Notes: generated by a model from the letters alone, not told the origin. A stretch of DNA of 51,345 nt from Gnetum montanum (GCA_015680685.1 MNCI01009457.1:500852-552196); one strand, 5' to 3'; counted from the stretch's first letter, positions 33,560 through 45,110 are shown. Made by a program: numbers and translations.

Positions 33560-34000
33560 ATGGAACTCTATGGCTCTAAATGATTCCAACTTCATCTTCC
33601 TTAAATATTTTCAAGGAAAAGTCTCTAATCCCAAGCTTAGAGTCTATAGTGCTAAGGCATGCTCTTGCCATAATTATGGTGAATTCTCATTGGTCTTTCC
33701 TAGATGGATGACTAAAACGTTAGCAAGATAGGATCAATCACTGATAGTAATAATAACATCTTTCACCTATCCAAGTGGAACAATAATTGATTGGTCTATA
33801 AGCTCTAGTTATATGTTGCTCTTCTTTAGCAAGGATAAGTTCTAGGCCTTGTACATAGCTTGTGAAATGAGGTTTACTCCTAACTTAAATCTAAGAGAGA
33901 CTTGCATGGCTTATGTCCTGCTATTTAAATATAAACTAAAAGACTTTCAGGATTTGTTCTCTTCTTGGGAAGTGCTCCTAGTTTAATACTATGTGTAATT
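33560..34000 (-). pseudogene. Element M: protease region
   Basis: Minus-strand frames recover the order seen in P: an active-site region decayed to about LGVNLISQAMYKA, then LSLLKKSNI, and a C-terminal ALALYRLVGIRDFSLKIFKE that matches P's MVNARMGIRNLSLEIFKE. No Asp-Thr/Ser-Gly triplet is left. The 500 bp between this and RT hold nothing I recognise. Confidence 0.5.
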
Positions 34001-34199
34001 GTTTGTGTGAATATGACATTGGTGACTTTCTTATATGTAGGTATTGGAAGCATGTGTTCTCTGGAGGAGTGTGTGTAAAGGGGGTAGAGTTAGGTGAGAT
34101 TCCCATCCTTCAAACCATTTCTAGATGAGTTAGGTAAAACTATGTTATTACATCCTCTTGTGTAGTTACTATCATAGTAGTTTATTTTTGTTGTAATTG

Positions 34200-35438
34200 T
34201 GTTGGCAGTTCACCTTGCATGAATCATGGCAATATTGATGGTATGGAGTTAGGATTTTGAAGTGAAGGACTAGTTGTTGGTTGACGCATGTAAGAATTGA
34301 GATTCATACATGAAGTAGTGGATTGATGATATCTTGTTGGATAGTAGTGTAAGGCAACATGGACCAAAGTATTCCCTAGAGAGATTAGACATTGAACATA
34401 GTATCCATAGGGATCAGGTTGCCTATATGAATATTGTTGCATTGGTAGTGGCATTCCCCACGCTTGTGGTTGTTGCCACAACTGCTGGTGCTATTTCTAC
34501 GATTGAGGATATGCCCCACTTGGATAGTGCGTTTGTTGATCGAGCTGTTTGAACTTATCTTGTGAACAAGGTAATCTTCTGGGCATCTATTTCTTGATGA
34601 ATTTCAAGTTAAATACATATGCCCTAGACTCCTGTGAGTGGGCCATAGTAAGGTAACATCCCCAAGGATGTTTATACTAGCATACTTTACATCCTTCATC
34701 ACCTTTCAAACCAGAGTCTATGATTTTTCTATTGTAGAAACTTTTTCTTTATTTCTATAGTGTTCTTGCCCATTATCTCTTCTTTTCTTATTGTCTTTAC
34801 TTTGGTTTAGGGCTTGTTCAATATTCTCTTCTACGATCTTCAATGTTGTGACAAGTTTCTCATCTACAAAATCCCACATTTTCTACCTTGGTTGGCATGT
34901 CATTAATTGATTTCTAAATGGGTAAAATCTTCCGTTGAATTGTATCTTCCAAAGTTTTTTCTTCTTGTGATTCACATATTCTTACATCCCTTTTTTTGAT
35001 GGCGGGGTATGTATTGTATTCTTTAGTTGATTCTCTTTTTCTTAACTCTCCTTCTTTTTCTACTTAGTCAATGAGTCTATGAATGCGATGACCTTTCATC
35101 TTAGATAACCTACCTTAGGCATATACCCCAAGGGTTTCTCTTGTCTTATTTTGTAGCTTATTGACAATGTGTCATAGTTGCTTCCTTTGAGAAAATTCAT
35201 GGCATGGGTACCTATGTAACAATGAATAGTATCTTCCTATTGTCACATCAAGGGATTCATGTGTTCCTTGCTTTCATCCTTGAATCTATTTTTTCAAATT
35301 AGATACTCTAGAATAGATTTGATATTTCTCATTGAAGAGCTCTAGCATGGTACTCTAATCTTCTTCATTATATTCCCTATCATGACTCTTATTAAATTCA
35401 CTAGCAAGTGATGATTTCTCCTTGTTTGTAGAAGCCAT
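34200..35438 (-). pseudogene. Element M: gag (N-terminal half deleted)
   Basis: ATG at 35438-35436, about 120 bp after the primer site, opens MASTNKEKSSLASEFNKSHD. After some 25 codons it meets LELFNEKY, YSLLHRYPCHEFSQRKQL and LIDQVEKEGELRKREST, which in P lie about 1.1 kb after the gag start. So roughly 1 kb of gag was lost in M. The last part (34481-34224) is rich in Pro, Gln and Tyr (WQQPQAWGMPLPMQQYSYRQ). Confidence 0.6.
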
Positions 35439-35559
35439 ATTAGATGCTTAATGCCTTAAGTATAAACTTTCTAATTTTTTTTTAAGTATGAAGGATTTTC
35501 TTGATGAATCTTAATACAACGAACTTTGTAAAATCAACTACTTAGAGAACATTGACATA

Positions 35560-35578
35560 TCCTTGGCAACGACACCCA
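35560..35578 (-). other. Element M: primer binding site (tRNA-Asp-like)
   Basis: TGGGTGTCGTTGCCAAGGA on the minus strand, directly after the LTR end CTCATCA (35579). It parallels 17146-17164 of P. Confidence 0.65.
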
Positions 35579-36451
35579 TGATGAGCAATTGGGTATTCTA
35601 ACACTCCACCATACAAGCCATAAGTGTACAAGTGTGACCTGATCATAATTTTGTGGATGGCCAATATAGATTCACTAGTAGTTGAGGTTTAGTTTGTGAT
35701 TGCTATCTTCTTACTTTGAGTTAGTGAAGTGCAAGTTGTATGGTTTAACTCTTGATAAAGCATATGATAGATTGATGTTGATGGCTCAAACTAAGACTAA
35801 GTGTGAACATGATTAAAATAGAGTAATAGAATCTAAGTTTAAGTTTAATGCAAATAAAGAAACTATTCTAGCCTATAGGCAATAAGTATCCATTCCTAAT
35901 TTACCATTCACGTCTTGGGCTTATGTAATCATTACTAGGATTACCAAGTAGCCTTACTATTAAGTGAATCAAGCAAAGTTACTACTTGGTTACCAAAAAA
36001 TTACACTTTACATTCGAAACTAGTCATGCTTATACTACCATAATAAGGAACAATGGAAAAGTAAAGTACTTAGGAACTGTAAATGACTTAATCAAAGTAA
36101 ACATATCAAAAGGGTGAGAATTAACTAAGTAGAATGCTGCAATGGTGGAAAACAATCTAAATCTTTATTTCCAACCATGAACTATGCCCAAAAACACTTC
36201 GTTTGAATAAAGATTTCATACAATTATTTAACACCACACCACAAGCATTCAATATATTGCTAAGTATAAATCAGAAAAAAAAACTTAAAGAATTTGTCTA
36301 ATTGTTGGACCAAAGTTGTTTGTTTGATGCAATAGTGGGTTGGTATTTATAGTAGAGACTAGGACCCATTACATTGTATCAATGATGACATAAGTAGAGC
36401 TATGATATCATAGATATGATATCGCATGATTGACTTTTAATGACTTTATCA
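35579..36451 (-). repeat. Element M: 5' LTR
   Basis: 873 bp. On the minus strand it starts TGATAAAGTCATTAAAAGTC and ends CTCATCA beside the primer site. U3 has GCGATATCATATC and TATGATATCATAGC; TATA box ACTATAAATACC near 36354-36343. Pairs with 13239-14139. Confidence 0.85.
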
Positions 36452-36456
36452 ACATC

Positions 36457-36973
36457 TATGTTCTTAAGTAATTAATATTATCATTCGTAAACAACATGAG
36501 TATGACCATTTCGAGCATAACATATTAATGCTTAGTGCTGCCAGCAGTGGATACTCAGTGCACCCAATAGTATACACTTGATAAACCAATAGTGTTAATA
36601 TTAGTTTAGGATGTGTATAGTAAATGGGAATGCAAACTCTATGTTAGGATAGTTGGTTAATGAAGTAGTTAGTTAGTTAAGTAATTCAATTATTAAATCT
36701 TCATTCAATCATCTAGCAATTAGGAGAAAAACTAATAAAAAATGAATATCATATGCTTTAACCACACTTTACCATACACACAGTTGAATACAAGTGTGGA
36801 TTGGGAAAACAACGATTTACAACTACATAATTCACTAATCAGGAATATCGACAACTTAGGTATATAAGCCTACAGAATTCTTGTGTGAATGCTTGTGATT
36901 CGTATGGTTGGAGGTGTAGGGAATGCTTGTGATTTATATGGTTGGAGGTGTAAGGACTACCCAACGTTACGCA
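36457..36973 (+). repeat. Element Q: 3' LTR, second part
   Basis: Resumes after M's target copy ACATC (36452-36456). It aligns with the last 450 bp of the other LTRs: ATGAGTATGACCATTTCGAG, the GGATGTGTATAGTAAATGGG stretch and GTGATTCGTATGGTTGG. A 33-bp tandem duplication (about 36890-36956) sits near the end. The last bases (…TTACGCA) are a decayed CTCATCA, so the boundary is approximate. It ends about 590 bp from the caleosin stop codon. Confidence 0.7.
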
Positions 36974-37566
36974 TGACCATATTGCAATCCATGGATTGGA
37001 TTAATGTAGTATCTAGATTATTTATTATCCTCGGAGAACTTTTTTTTCCCTCCTTTCCTTTTCCTTTGAATTTAAAAGAAACCTTTTGCAATTCTCTCTT
37101 TTTTTTTTTTAAGTTTTGATCCTCAAAGCTACGATAATTTTGCTGGTTTACCTTGAATCTTCGAGGTAAGTCCGAGTCTAGCACCTAATTTTATTATTTC
37201 AGTTTTATTATAATTTTTATCGTAGAAATTGCATTGTTACACCTCTTGGAATAATAATTAAAACATGTGAACTATTTATTTTAAAGAAATTAATGCTGGA
37301 CTATATACGCAAGTATAGCACGACCCTTAGACTAGAAATTAAATTAAAATTTCAAAAAAATTTCTTGGATTTAACAAAATTAAACGAAGTTGCTTACTAT
37401 TAACTCCATACACAAGTGTTGTTGTGGGCTGTATTAAAATACGTTTACAAGTAATTTTGTCTTGGAAAATGAAAACAATAATCAATAAATTCCATGGATG
37501 ACAGTCTGAGCGTAGTGTGTATTTTTCATTTTTTTGATTGAAGCTCTGCAGAACGAGAGGAGTTGC
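36974..37566. other. Spacer downstream of the caleosin gene
   Basis: AT-rich, T-runs at 37030-37125. On the minus strand an AATAAA lies near 37278-37273, about 290 bp after the caleosin stop, a possible polyadenylation signal. Nothing else seen. Confidence 0.4.
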
Positions 37567-40500
37567 TCAACGTCGTTTGTTTTCGCTGTGGCGTTGGGCG
37601 AGTATATACCAGAGAGAGCCATCGAACATGAGACGGAAGGTCTCTTTTTCAAGGTATCCGTCATGAGTCTTGGCAATGGAATAGAGAGCAGTCCATTCCA
37701 GAACCTCGGCAGCCCAGCCCAGAAAATCGTTGGAATTACGGTTGGCTGACAGCATGCACTGCAACTCCCAGAAACTGAGCTTCTCTGGGTCGGTTACAGC
37801 GTATTTGCTGAAAATGGCGTCGAACTTGGCCGGATCGAATCTGCCCTCCGTGTCATACACCTCCGTGTCGCTGCCGTGCTTGGCTTTGTGTATGTTTTTC
37901 AGGTATATTGGCAGTTTAAGCGACGGGATCCAGCCCTGAGCGCACACACAAAACACACAAGAAACTATGGAATTAACCATAGCAATGAGGCCAATTCTGG
38001 TCTCAAATTTGGATGAATACAAAACACAAAGATGGAAACTTTTGGAATTAACCATAGGAATAATAGTATTAGTTCAACTCCGTCAATGCTGATCCCAAAT
38101 TCGGATGAGAAAGGCGGTAAGTTTGCCCGATAAAATCATGCCAAATTTCATAGATAGTTCTTCTTTTTCAGATTTTAATATAGAAATTGCCAAAAAAGAA
38201 TTATGTAGCCCATCGAATTGTTGGGAGAAGGCTTGAATGATAATATTAGTATCAACACCAAGTAGTAAGGCTTGGGTTGAGCTACCTAAAAATAGGGTTG
38301 GATGTGTTTAGTTGCCTAAAAGCCTGTTTAGTTAACTGAGTCATTGGATGCTAAATCAGAAAAATTGTTTGGTGAATTGTGGGATTGTACCTAGATGGCT
38401 AGATGCACCAAATACATTTATTTATTTTTGTTGATTTCTGGATTCCAGGATTTCACTTTAAAGTCATAACCTTTTATATTTTCCAAGATTCAATATTCAC
38501 ATATTCACTGAACCAAATAAACCCTAAATCTTTGGTGAAGATTCTAGTTCTTATGTTTAAAAAATTATTTAGTTTTATATAGTTTCATGTGGAATTGTGA
38601 ATGAATAGATGAAGACTCTTACGCTTGTAGACAATCTATTGCAAGACATTTTGCCTTATTTTGAACCTAACATACTTTTAAAAATTTTAAACATAGGTTT
38701 TAAAAAACTTGGGAAATATTATGAATCTTGTCATAATGGTAGGTTAACTTTTTCCAAAACCTTAGTGATTAACATTTTTAGTTTAGATATTATCACATAA
38801 GAGAGGGAGAAGGTGAAATCATCAACTATATTTGCTTTGGGAGAGGTTTAACCAATGGTTGTAGCCTCTATACCTCTAGGGCTTCTGCTTGAGACTCTCT
38901 TGTTGGCTTGGGTATGAAAAGTTGAGAATAAGTTGCTCATAGAAAATTTGACAAAGAATATAAAACGGTATGTTAATCCAAGTATTTTTTCCCCCTCATT
39001 ATATGGAGTTGTTACAAAGTCTATGTCTACATGATTTATTTGCATACAAGAATAATAAAGCTAGATTGAACATAATACCCTAACTCATTATGTTAACCCT
39101 ATAGAAACCAATCATCTCATGTAAGTTTTGCAATCTTTTTGATAATAGGCCATTACAATTTTTATCTATAAATAACGCCAATAGTATTTTAAACAATTTT
39201 ACTAAAAAGTAATTTCTATTTCTGCCAAGAAAATGCTTTTTCTTAGGTGTTACTTGTATATAGTTTTCGTAGAAACATAAATATCATTTGAGTTGATTTT
39301 GATAGTAAGGATGTTGATGAATAAGTAATTAAAATTAAACTTCAAGGGAAAAATTTTATCAAACATCAATGAAATTTGGGAATAATAGTTAGGTTAAAAA
39401 AAGATTTCACTTTCAAAGAGATTTGGGGATTGTATATAAAAATTCATTTAGGCAATTTAATATATAAATTATATTATATTAAAAAAATTTATAAAATTGA
39501 CATGCAAAGTAAATATTAACAGGTAAATTTTTTGATAAAATTTTTGCGGACATGTCATGAAAAAATTTCATGGCAGGCAATGTTGAATGTCAAATTCACA
39601 AGCTCCTAGACTCAAAATCTACAGTCACTCTATCCACTCAAGATCTAAATATGTAATCAATTAGTGATAACCCTTTTTTTATATTTAAAATCCAATGGTC
39701 AATGGATCGAAGGTTTGGTGCTTACAGGGAGAGTGTAGTAGGTGAAGGCCAGATGAATGACTACAGTTGCAAGCAAGGAGAATATGGCGTGAAAGCCAAT
39801 CATCCTGAACCCTGCAACACAAGACATACTAATGTTTAATTATCGATTTCAACGTGAAGATGACGATGAAGATGAACATGAATAGGAATAGGAATAGGGG
39901 GCATAATTGTTGGTTCTTACTTACCTCTGTAAGTATCGCAAGGATAGATAATTCCATCATGGTCGAAGTCAAAGAACACACAGTGTTGCTGCAAAACGCT
40001 CATGCCACTGTGAGCACCATTGCCGTCTGTGCCGTGCGGGTGCTCTGGATCCACTGCTACCAACGCCCTTGCCAAATCTGAAACAAACAGCAAATTAATA
40101 AAGCTAAAAGCTATGGTTCATCGGGCCAAAATGGTCACATACATATTTATTTAACAGTAACAGAAGCCTTTATTATCTGTTATTATTTCTCATGATTTAA
40201 GATATATAATTAGTTGAGAATAAATAGAATCTCATTATCTAAGACTAAAAGTTAAACAAGGTAGATGGCTTAAACTTTGTTGTAAAGAATGTAAAGAATG
40301 AATATGCTGACTGTACAGTACAAATACCACTAATAAATACCGCAGTTTTATGCAATGTCCTATATTGGAGCACAGTAGACATAGATGGTATGTTGTAGTT
40401 GCAAACAAATGTTATCAAGAACATGTGAAAATTTTCTTAAATCTAAAGAAGTTTATAGACAAAATAAAATTTCAGTTTTAGCAATAGAAACAAATACTAA

Positions 40501-41351
40501 GCAATTTGTTGATTAATTTTAGTTTAAAAACTTAATTTTAATATTTTATGAAAAGAGATTCCTTTAAGGTCTGTTTGGTTGGGTGATTTTGCTGGTGGTA
40601 GCTGGCCTTGTATGTTAAAAGCAACAGATTCACAAATTCTATGAAATTACACTTTTGGCAGTAAATTCTGCAAAGAACCCAAAAATTCAGAGAAATCAGT
40701 ATATTTAGTGGGTCTAACCAGAATCAATTCATTCTTGTTCATAGAACCAAAGGATTTTTTAATTTAAAAACATGTCCTATGTAGAATCAGCATCCAAATA
40801 ACCATTTCCGAAATTCTTACAATTCTGACTCTTATGACGCATAGAAATAACAAAAACAAAAGAATATACTGCATGGATTAGTATTTAGACTAAATAAACC
40901 AAAGCCTGAACCTTTTTTGGAATGACCTTTAAAATAAATATATGAAAGCCTCTTCAAGCAACTATGCTCAAGCTCAAACTCAAAATTTTAAATTTACCAT
41001 TACTATTAAGAAATCAAATTATCACACTTTAAAAGTATAAAACAGTGCTGAGGTTCTACATTCTATCAATTGATTCTAACTCGAAGACCGTACCGAATCT
41101 CCTATTTGGAACAATACAATGAAAATTACTCAATGGATTGGGATTTTTGATTTCCTACACGGAAGCTCCAGCTGCTGCTGAAGCTGAGTATTCAGTCGCC
41201 TCTGCGCCGTGACGGGGGCCAGCGGTGCGACCGTGGAGAGCCAGTAATCATCCTCATTATGACTGCTGCGATTGTCGTCCTCCTCGTGCTTGGAATTGGA
41301 TACTTCATTAACACCAACAGCAACATCATCAATGCTGGAACTAGCGGCCAT
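37567..41351 (-). CDS. Caleosin (Ca2+-binding lipid-droplet peroxygenase), four exons, apparently intact
   Basis: Exons on the minus strand are 41351-41159, 40077-39925, 39811-39726 and 37935-37567. All introns are GT-AG (CCGT|GTAGGA, AGAG|GTAAGT, CCCT|GTAAGC; acceptors TTTCAG, TTGCAG, GCTCAG). They join to 801 nt, 266 aa, with no stop. Caleosins sit in the lipid-droplet monolayer and use haem to oxidise unsaturated fatty acids with hydroperoxides. Seen here: acidic N-terminus (1-45); PYLARAL (64-70); His96 and His164, 68 residues apart like the haem-ligand histidines of Arabidopsis PXG1; EF-hand loop Asp101-Asp112 with D101, D103, D105, G106, I108, D112; hydrophobic segment 119-143; proline knot 144-153, where the central Pro is Leu150; [21 protein letters not shown]-terminal part to Arg266. 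About 20 residues longer than the Arabidopsis seed protein, mostly at the N-terminus. Expression is not shown by sequence alone. Confidence 0.92.
38293..38527. mobile_element. Possible MITE in caleosin intron 3
   Basis: Ends TAGGGTTGGATGTGTTTAGT and AACCAAATAAACCCTAA form imperfect inverted repeats 235 bp apart, of the TAGGGTnTGTTTGGTT kind common in plant non-autonomous DNA elements. No clear target duplication. The 1790-bp intron is otherwise plain AT-rich DNA. Confidence 0.3.
40566..40914. mobile_element. Possible MITE in caleosin intron 1
   Basis: AAGGTCTGTTTGGTTGG and, at the other end, AAACCAAAGCCTGAACCTT are loosely inverted, 349 bp apart. The core GTTTGGTT is shared with the element at 38293. 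No clear target duplication. Confidence 0.25.
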
Positions 41352-41403
41352 TTTTAAAAGATTGGATCCAGATTTTCAATTCTGGGTAGGCTTGAACTAC
41401 GTC

Positions 41404-41411
41404 TATTTAAA
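41404..41411 (-). promoter_or_regulatory. TATA-like box of the caleosin gene
   Basis: TTTAAATA on the minus strand, 53 bp above the start codon, the best TATA candidate nearby. It would imply a short leader of about 20-30 nt. Confidence 0.4.
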
Positions 41412-41555
41412 GCAAAAATAAAAAATAAAAAATCAATGCTTCGTATACGAGCAAGCATAAAAGTAAGCCTGCGTCTGCGTCTGCGTTTCTGTTTCTATTA
41501 CTTGCACGGCTATCTCGATGTGGCTGTATCTGATACTGGTATACCTATACACTCA

Positions 41556-41562
41556 ATGCATG
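41556..41562 (-). promoter_or_regulatory. RY (Sph) element, CATGCAT
   Basis: CATGCAT on the minus strand, about 205 bp above the caleosin ATG. This is the binding word of B3 factors (ABI3/FUS3/LEC2) in seed-gene promoters. The match is exact; its use here is inferred from the gene family and the G-boxes further up. Confidence 0.5.
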
Positions 41563-41778
41563 GTTACGTTGACAGGAAAAATGAAGTAAGACACAACAAC
41601 TCGCTGTGTTAGTTTACTTATTTCCAGTTTATGCCTGGCTTTTGTTTGATTGGTTGATCAACTCCAGAAGCAAAGCTCAGCTTGGAAACATTTTCAGCTG
41701 ATGCTCATGGTTGTTGGCACAGTTCTCAGCTGCTACCAACCAGTATCTGCATTACCAAAGATTCAGAAGACAAATACA

Positions 41779-41784
41779 CACGTG
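41779..41784 (-). promoter_or_regulatory. G-box / ABRE-like site (proximal)
   Basis: CACGTG within TCACGTGTG on the minus strand, about 430 bp above the ATG. The ACGTG core is the binding site of ABI5-type bZIP factors, which control caleosin genes in other plants. Confidence 0.45.
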
Positions 41785-41974
41785 ACTAGCGTTCCTACTC
41801 TGTGTTTTTTAAAAGTTTACTTGTTAGAAGCCCAGCGCAGATGGAGTTTTTGGAATATTTTTCTCCTGTTTTTTTATTTTTTATAAATAGCATTCAACGA
41901 CAAAGAATACATGGGTACTCCAGGTGCCTTAGAGATAGGGAATTCTGGGGTGCAAGTTAGGTTGATAGGAAGGT

Positions 41975-41980
41975 CACGTG
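41975..41980 (-). promoter_or_regulatory. G-box / ABRE-like site (distal)
   Basis: CACGTG within GACACGTGACC on the minus strand, about 625 bp above the ATG; read on the plus strand it is CACGTGTC, the full ABRE word. Confidence 0.4.
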
Positions 41981-42268
41981 TCATTCTATAATACAAATAA
42001 ATACAAAATGAATCTGTAATTACAATGTTATTGTGTACGTGAACGTTTTGCATTATTGCACATTGGAAATGTATATCCTATGAATTTTGACATGATTATT
42101 AAAACATTACTAAATTAACTGAATTTGTAACAATAAGCACATATGTTTTACATTGGTGTTCATCTATAATGCTACTTGGACACACTTAAAAATAAGTGTG
42201 CCTTTGAATTAACGTTTCCTTGAAATTACTTAAGCACTTAAAAATCTTTGAGATCTCAAATACACATC

Positions 42269-42424
42269 TTCTTCATCTTATAATAGAAATGAAGTGCATT
42301 GAAGTATTCTTGAAACAGAATTCTTCATCTTATAATAGAAATGAAGTGCATTGAAGTATTCTTGAAACAGAATTCTTCATCTTATAATAGAAATGAAGTG
42401 CATTGAAGTATTCTTGAAACAGAA
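42269..42424 (+). repeat. Tandem repeat, 52 bp x 3
   Basis: Unit starting TTCTTCATCTTATAATAGAA and ending CTTGAAACAGAA, three copies with no difference seen by eye. Exact copies imply a recent expansion (or an assembly effect). It lies about 920 bp upstream of the caleosin start codon. Confidence 0.9.
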
Positions 42425-42959
42425 ATTACAACTAAAAGAAATAAAAGCCAAGAACTAAAAGCAATGACTTTTAGTTTAGCATATGGTAAGCCTCCAAGAT
42501 TTTATAGTTTCACAATTAAACAATTTATGCATAGCGACACTGCAAGAGATGATTTTTTTACATGTTTTCCAAAAAGATAATAAAAATTTTTCTGTTGGTA
42601 ATAAAAGTGTGATTTGTCTTCTTCCTAATGATTGAGATTTTTAACATATTGATAATTAAAAACCTATTATTATTTTTAACAACAGTTATAAAATTTTAGC
42701 AATACAAATGACTTGCTAGGTTCAGAAGACTATATAGGATATCATTAGACCATAGTACAAAGGTTTTGATAAAGGTAGACATATTTTAAATAATGTTATT
42801 GTAGCTTAGGAGGGAATGCAATGAGTTTCCGATACTAAACAAGACATTGCTTGCATTAAGTTAAATTATACTAAATCTTATCATAGGATTAAATGAAATT
42901 TCATTTATTTGATGATTATTTTATTCATATTATTTATATCCTACTCACTGATGTTAGTG

Positions 42960-45110
42960 CTCAAGTTGCTACAAATTTTGGAATGCGTTTCACCTTTTCT
43001 CTTCAATGATTAGTTTGTTAAAGTTGTTCTCTAGGTGCTTATTTTTTATTATTATGGCTACAGGTTTTCTTTCACCTAATTTGCATTCTGATTTTGAAAG
43101 AAATATTATTAAGGAAATTTCAATTGATGATCAAGGTACATAATTACTTAACATGCACTTTGCATGTGATTCTTTTTTTATGATTAATAATTCTCTACAA
43201 TACAACATTATTTATTAGCTAGAGTGGAGGATTACTATGTGTTATCTAGTTCTTTATTAATTGGGAAAAATATTATAATCGTAATAAGAATGAGTATGTT
43301 ACTCTCAAGCATTGGAAAATCTTGAAAAAAGATTCAATCTTTAAAAATACATATTCTTTTGAGCCTTAATAAAATTAAAAATAAGCTTGGTAAAGGGAAA
43401 GAGAAAAAGCTCATCCTTCGTATCAAAGTTTTAGTTATTAAGTAAATGCTTCAATCTACTCATGTTTATTACTCCAAATGTTGGGCTCCTTCAGAAACTT
43501 CTTATGATAGAAATGATTGTATTATCCAATAGTTTCTTTGGTATGTTAAGTAACATAAAAAAAGCTTTTCTAGAGTTTCTTGGGATATTTTTACTATTAG
43601 CATGAAAGATGGAAGACTTGGCTTCATTAATTGTTATAACCAAGGATTTGTCTTATAGTAAAATAAATTGTAAAGGTCATTGATGGAGTTGATATTTCGA
43701 TGCTTCTTTTAAGAAACAAACTTATGGAAAGAAAACCTAAAAATGATAACTATTGGTCTTCTAATAAATTTCTTTAGTGTTGCCTTTTTCCTTAAGCTCT
43801 TTGTATTTTTGGTTCTCTAGTTCTTAAAAAAATTTGGAAGACATAGTGTAAGCTTAGTATATATTACAATTACAATCATATTACAATTTAAGAAGATATG
43901 CTTAAGAAAATTAGCACATACTAGTTTCCTTTTAATGAAGGAGCTTGGGTTACTAATTCATCTAGATTATATATCACTTTGAGCAAATTTGGTATCACTA
44001 CAATTTTTTATCTACATATGCATGATAGATGAATTACATGGAAGGAGGCTTCTAACCTTCATGGTTTGAATAGAAAGAGAAAAAAGGACTTTGAAAATTA
44101 ATTTCTAATTTTGAGAATTTATTTAAAGTTGAGAATAATTAACATTAGGATTTTCTAGAAACTTTTTGGAATGATGGCTGACTGGTTTTTCATTTTTTTA
44201 ACTTCAATGTTGCATAAAAATTTATTACAAAGAATGATTTTATTCATAACAAATTTAATAAGGCCTAGAAAATGCAATTATCACTACACTTTTTGAATAT
44301 AAAAATGGAAGATATTTGGAGAGTTTATATCTTTCTAAAAATTTATATTTTTAATGGTTTCTTATTCATCAAGGTCTTCCTCTTGGCACTTGTCTTAAAT
44401 ATATGGGAATTTTTTCTCCTTAATCTCCTCTTTGTAAAAGTAAGGACTCATTTTCTCATGTTTTTAAAGTGTCCTCTTGGATAGCATGTTGAGAAATGGA
44501 CATTCATAAGTTATGAATTTCAACCAAACATTAATGATATCATTTTTAGTGATCAACCTACTTTGTCTACTTTGTTTTCTTGCATTTGAAAGTGTCTCCA
44601 ACTTCTTGTTTTCTATTCTATGTGGAAGCTTTAGTGTGTAGTTATTTTGCAACAACAAGAGCATAACTATGACCATTCTTTAGGTGTTAAAAATCATATT
44701 CTCAAAAATGTCACTTTTCAAAAATAACTTCAAGCAAAAAAGCTTCTAGTTAAAGTTGAAAAACTAATTTTTTTCTTGTAATATTAATTTCCTTTTGTTC
44801 TAGAGGCTCAATGATGGAAATGTGTTAGCTTCTATTGCTATTTGTTCATTATCTCTAATTGATGCTTTCTTTATCTTTAGAAAGAGTTTTCTTTTTCTTT
44901 TTTTAAACAAGAAATCCTTTAATAAGAAGTGAAAACTTGCTAAAGTGCTTTTGAATAAAGGCAAGGCCTAATCCCCCAATCTCCACTTCCCTCTTTCAAA
45001 AAACATTTTGGAAAGATTCTAAAAGAGTGTAAGAAAACTTTTCTTTTTGATGAGTTCAAGGTAAATATGCAAACACCTTACTCAATGTTATTATCTGAAT
45101 GTAATTTATC
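42960..45110 (+). pseudogene. LINE-type retroelement fragment, 3' part of the pol ORF
   Basis: In broken frames: SRVSWDIFTISMKDGRLGFI (about 43578-43637), which corresponds to the L1-type 'W..IC.PK..GGLG.' signature, then LLRNKLMERKP, and finally CKSKDSFSHVFK (near 44430-44470), which looks like the C-terminal zinc-binding domain of plant LINE reverse transcriptases. The section 44220-45000 matches the reverse complement of 47900-49318. Stops in every frame, mainly A/T decay. The 5' end is not defined and no poly(A) tail or target duplication was found. Confidence 0.5.

Larger units (their letters stand above)
13239..36451 (-). mobile_element. Element M: complete Athila-type Ty3/gypsy retrotransposon, minus strand, containing element P
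   Basis: On the minus strand: 5' LTR 36451-35579, primer site, gag from 35438, protease, RT, RNase H, integrase ending 30299, non-coding region, 3' ORF from 27983, then element P (27214-16247), the rest of the 3' ORF, polypurine tract 14149-14140, and 3' LTR 14139-13239. Flanks are ACATG (13234-13238) and ACATC (36452-36456), a 5-bp duplication with one change. Net length without P and one target copy is about 12.2 kb. It lies inside the 3' LTR of Q. All genes are broken. Confidence 0.85.

Noticed and set aside
33383-33583. Plus-strand 66-codon frame with hydrophobic stretches
   Set aside because: Lies inside the minus-strand pol of M between protease and RT; no conservation in P.
37534-37939. 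Plus-strand open frames opposite the last caleosin exon
   Set aside because: Antisense shadows of a conserved coding exon.
41650-41886. Plus-strand 78-codon frame upstream of the caleosin gene
   Set aside because: Low-complexity C-terminus, no family features, and it overlaps the caleosin promoter region.
44272-44676. Open frames around 44272-44676 as host membrane proteins
   Set aside because: Leu/Phe-rich because of T-rich decay; they align with the zinc-domain part of the LINE and with the inverted copy at 48779-49114.
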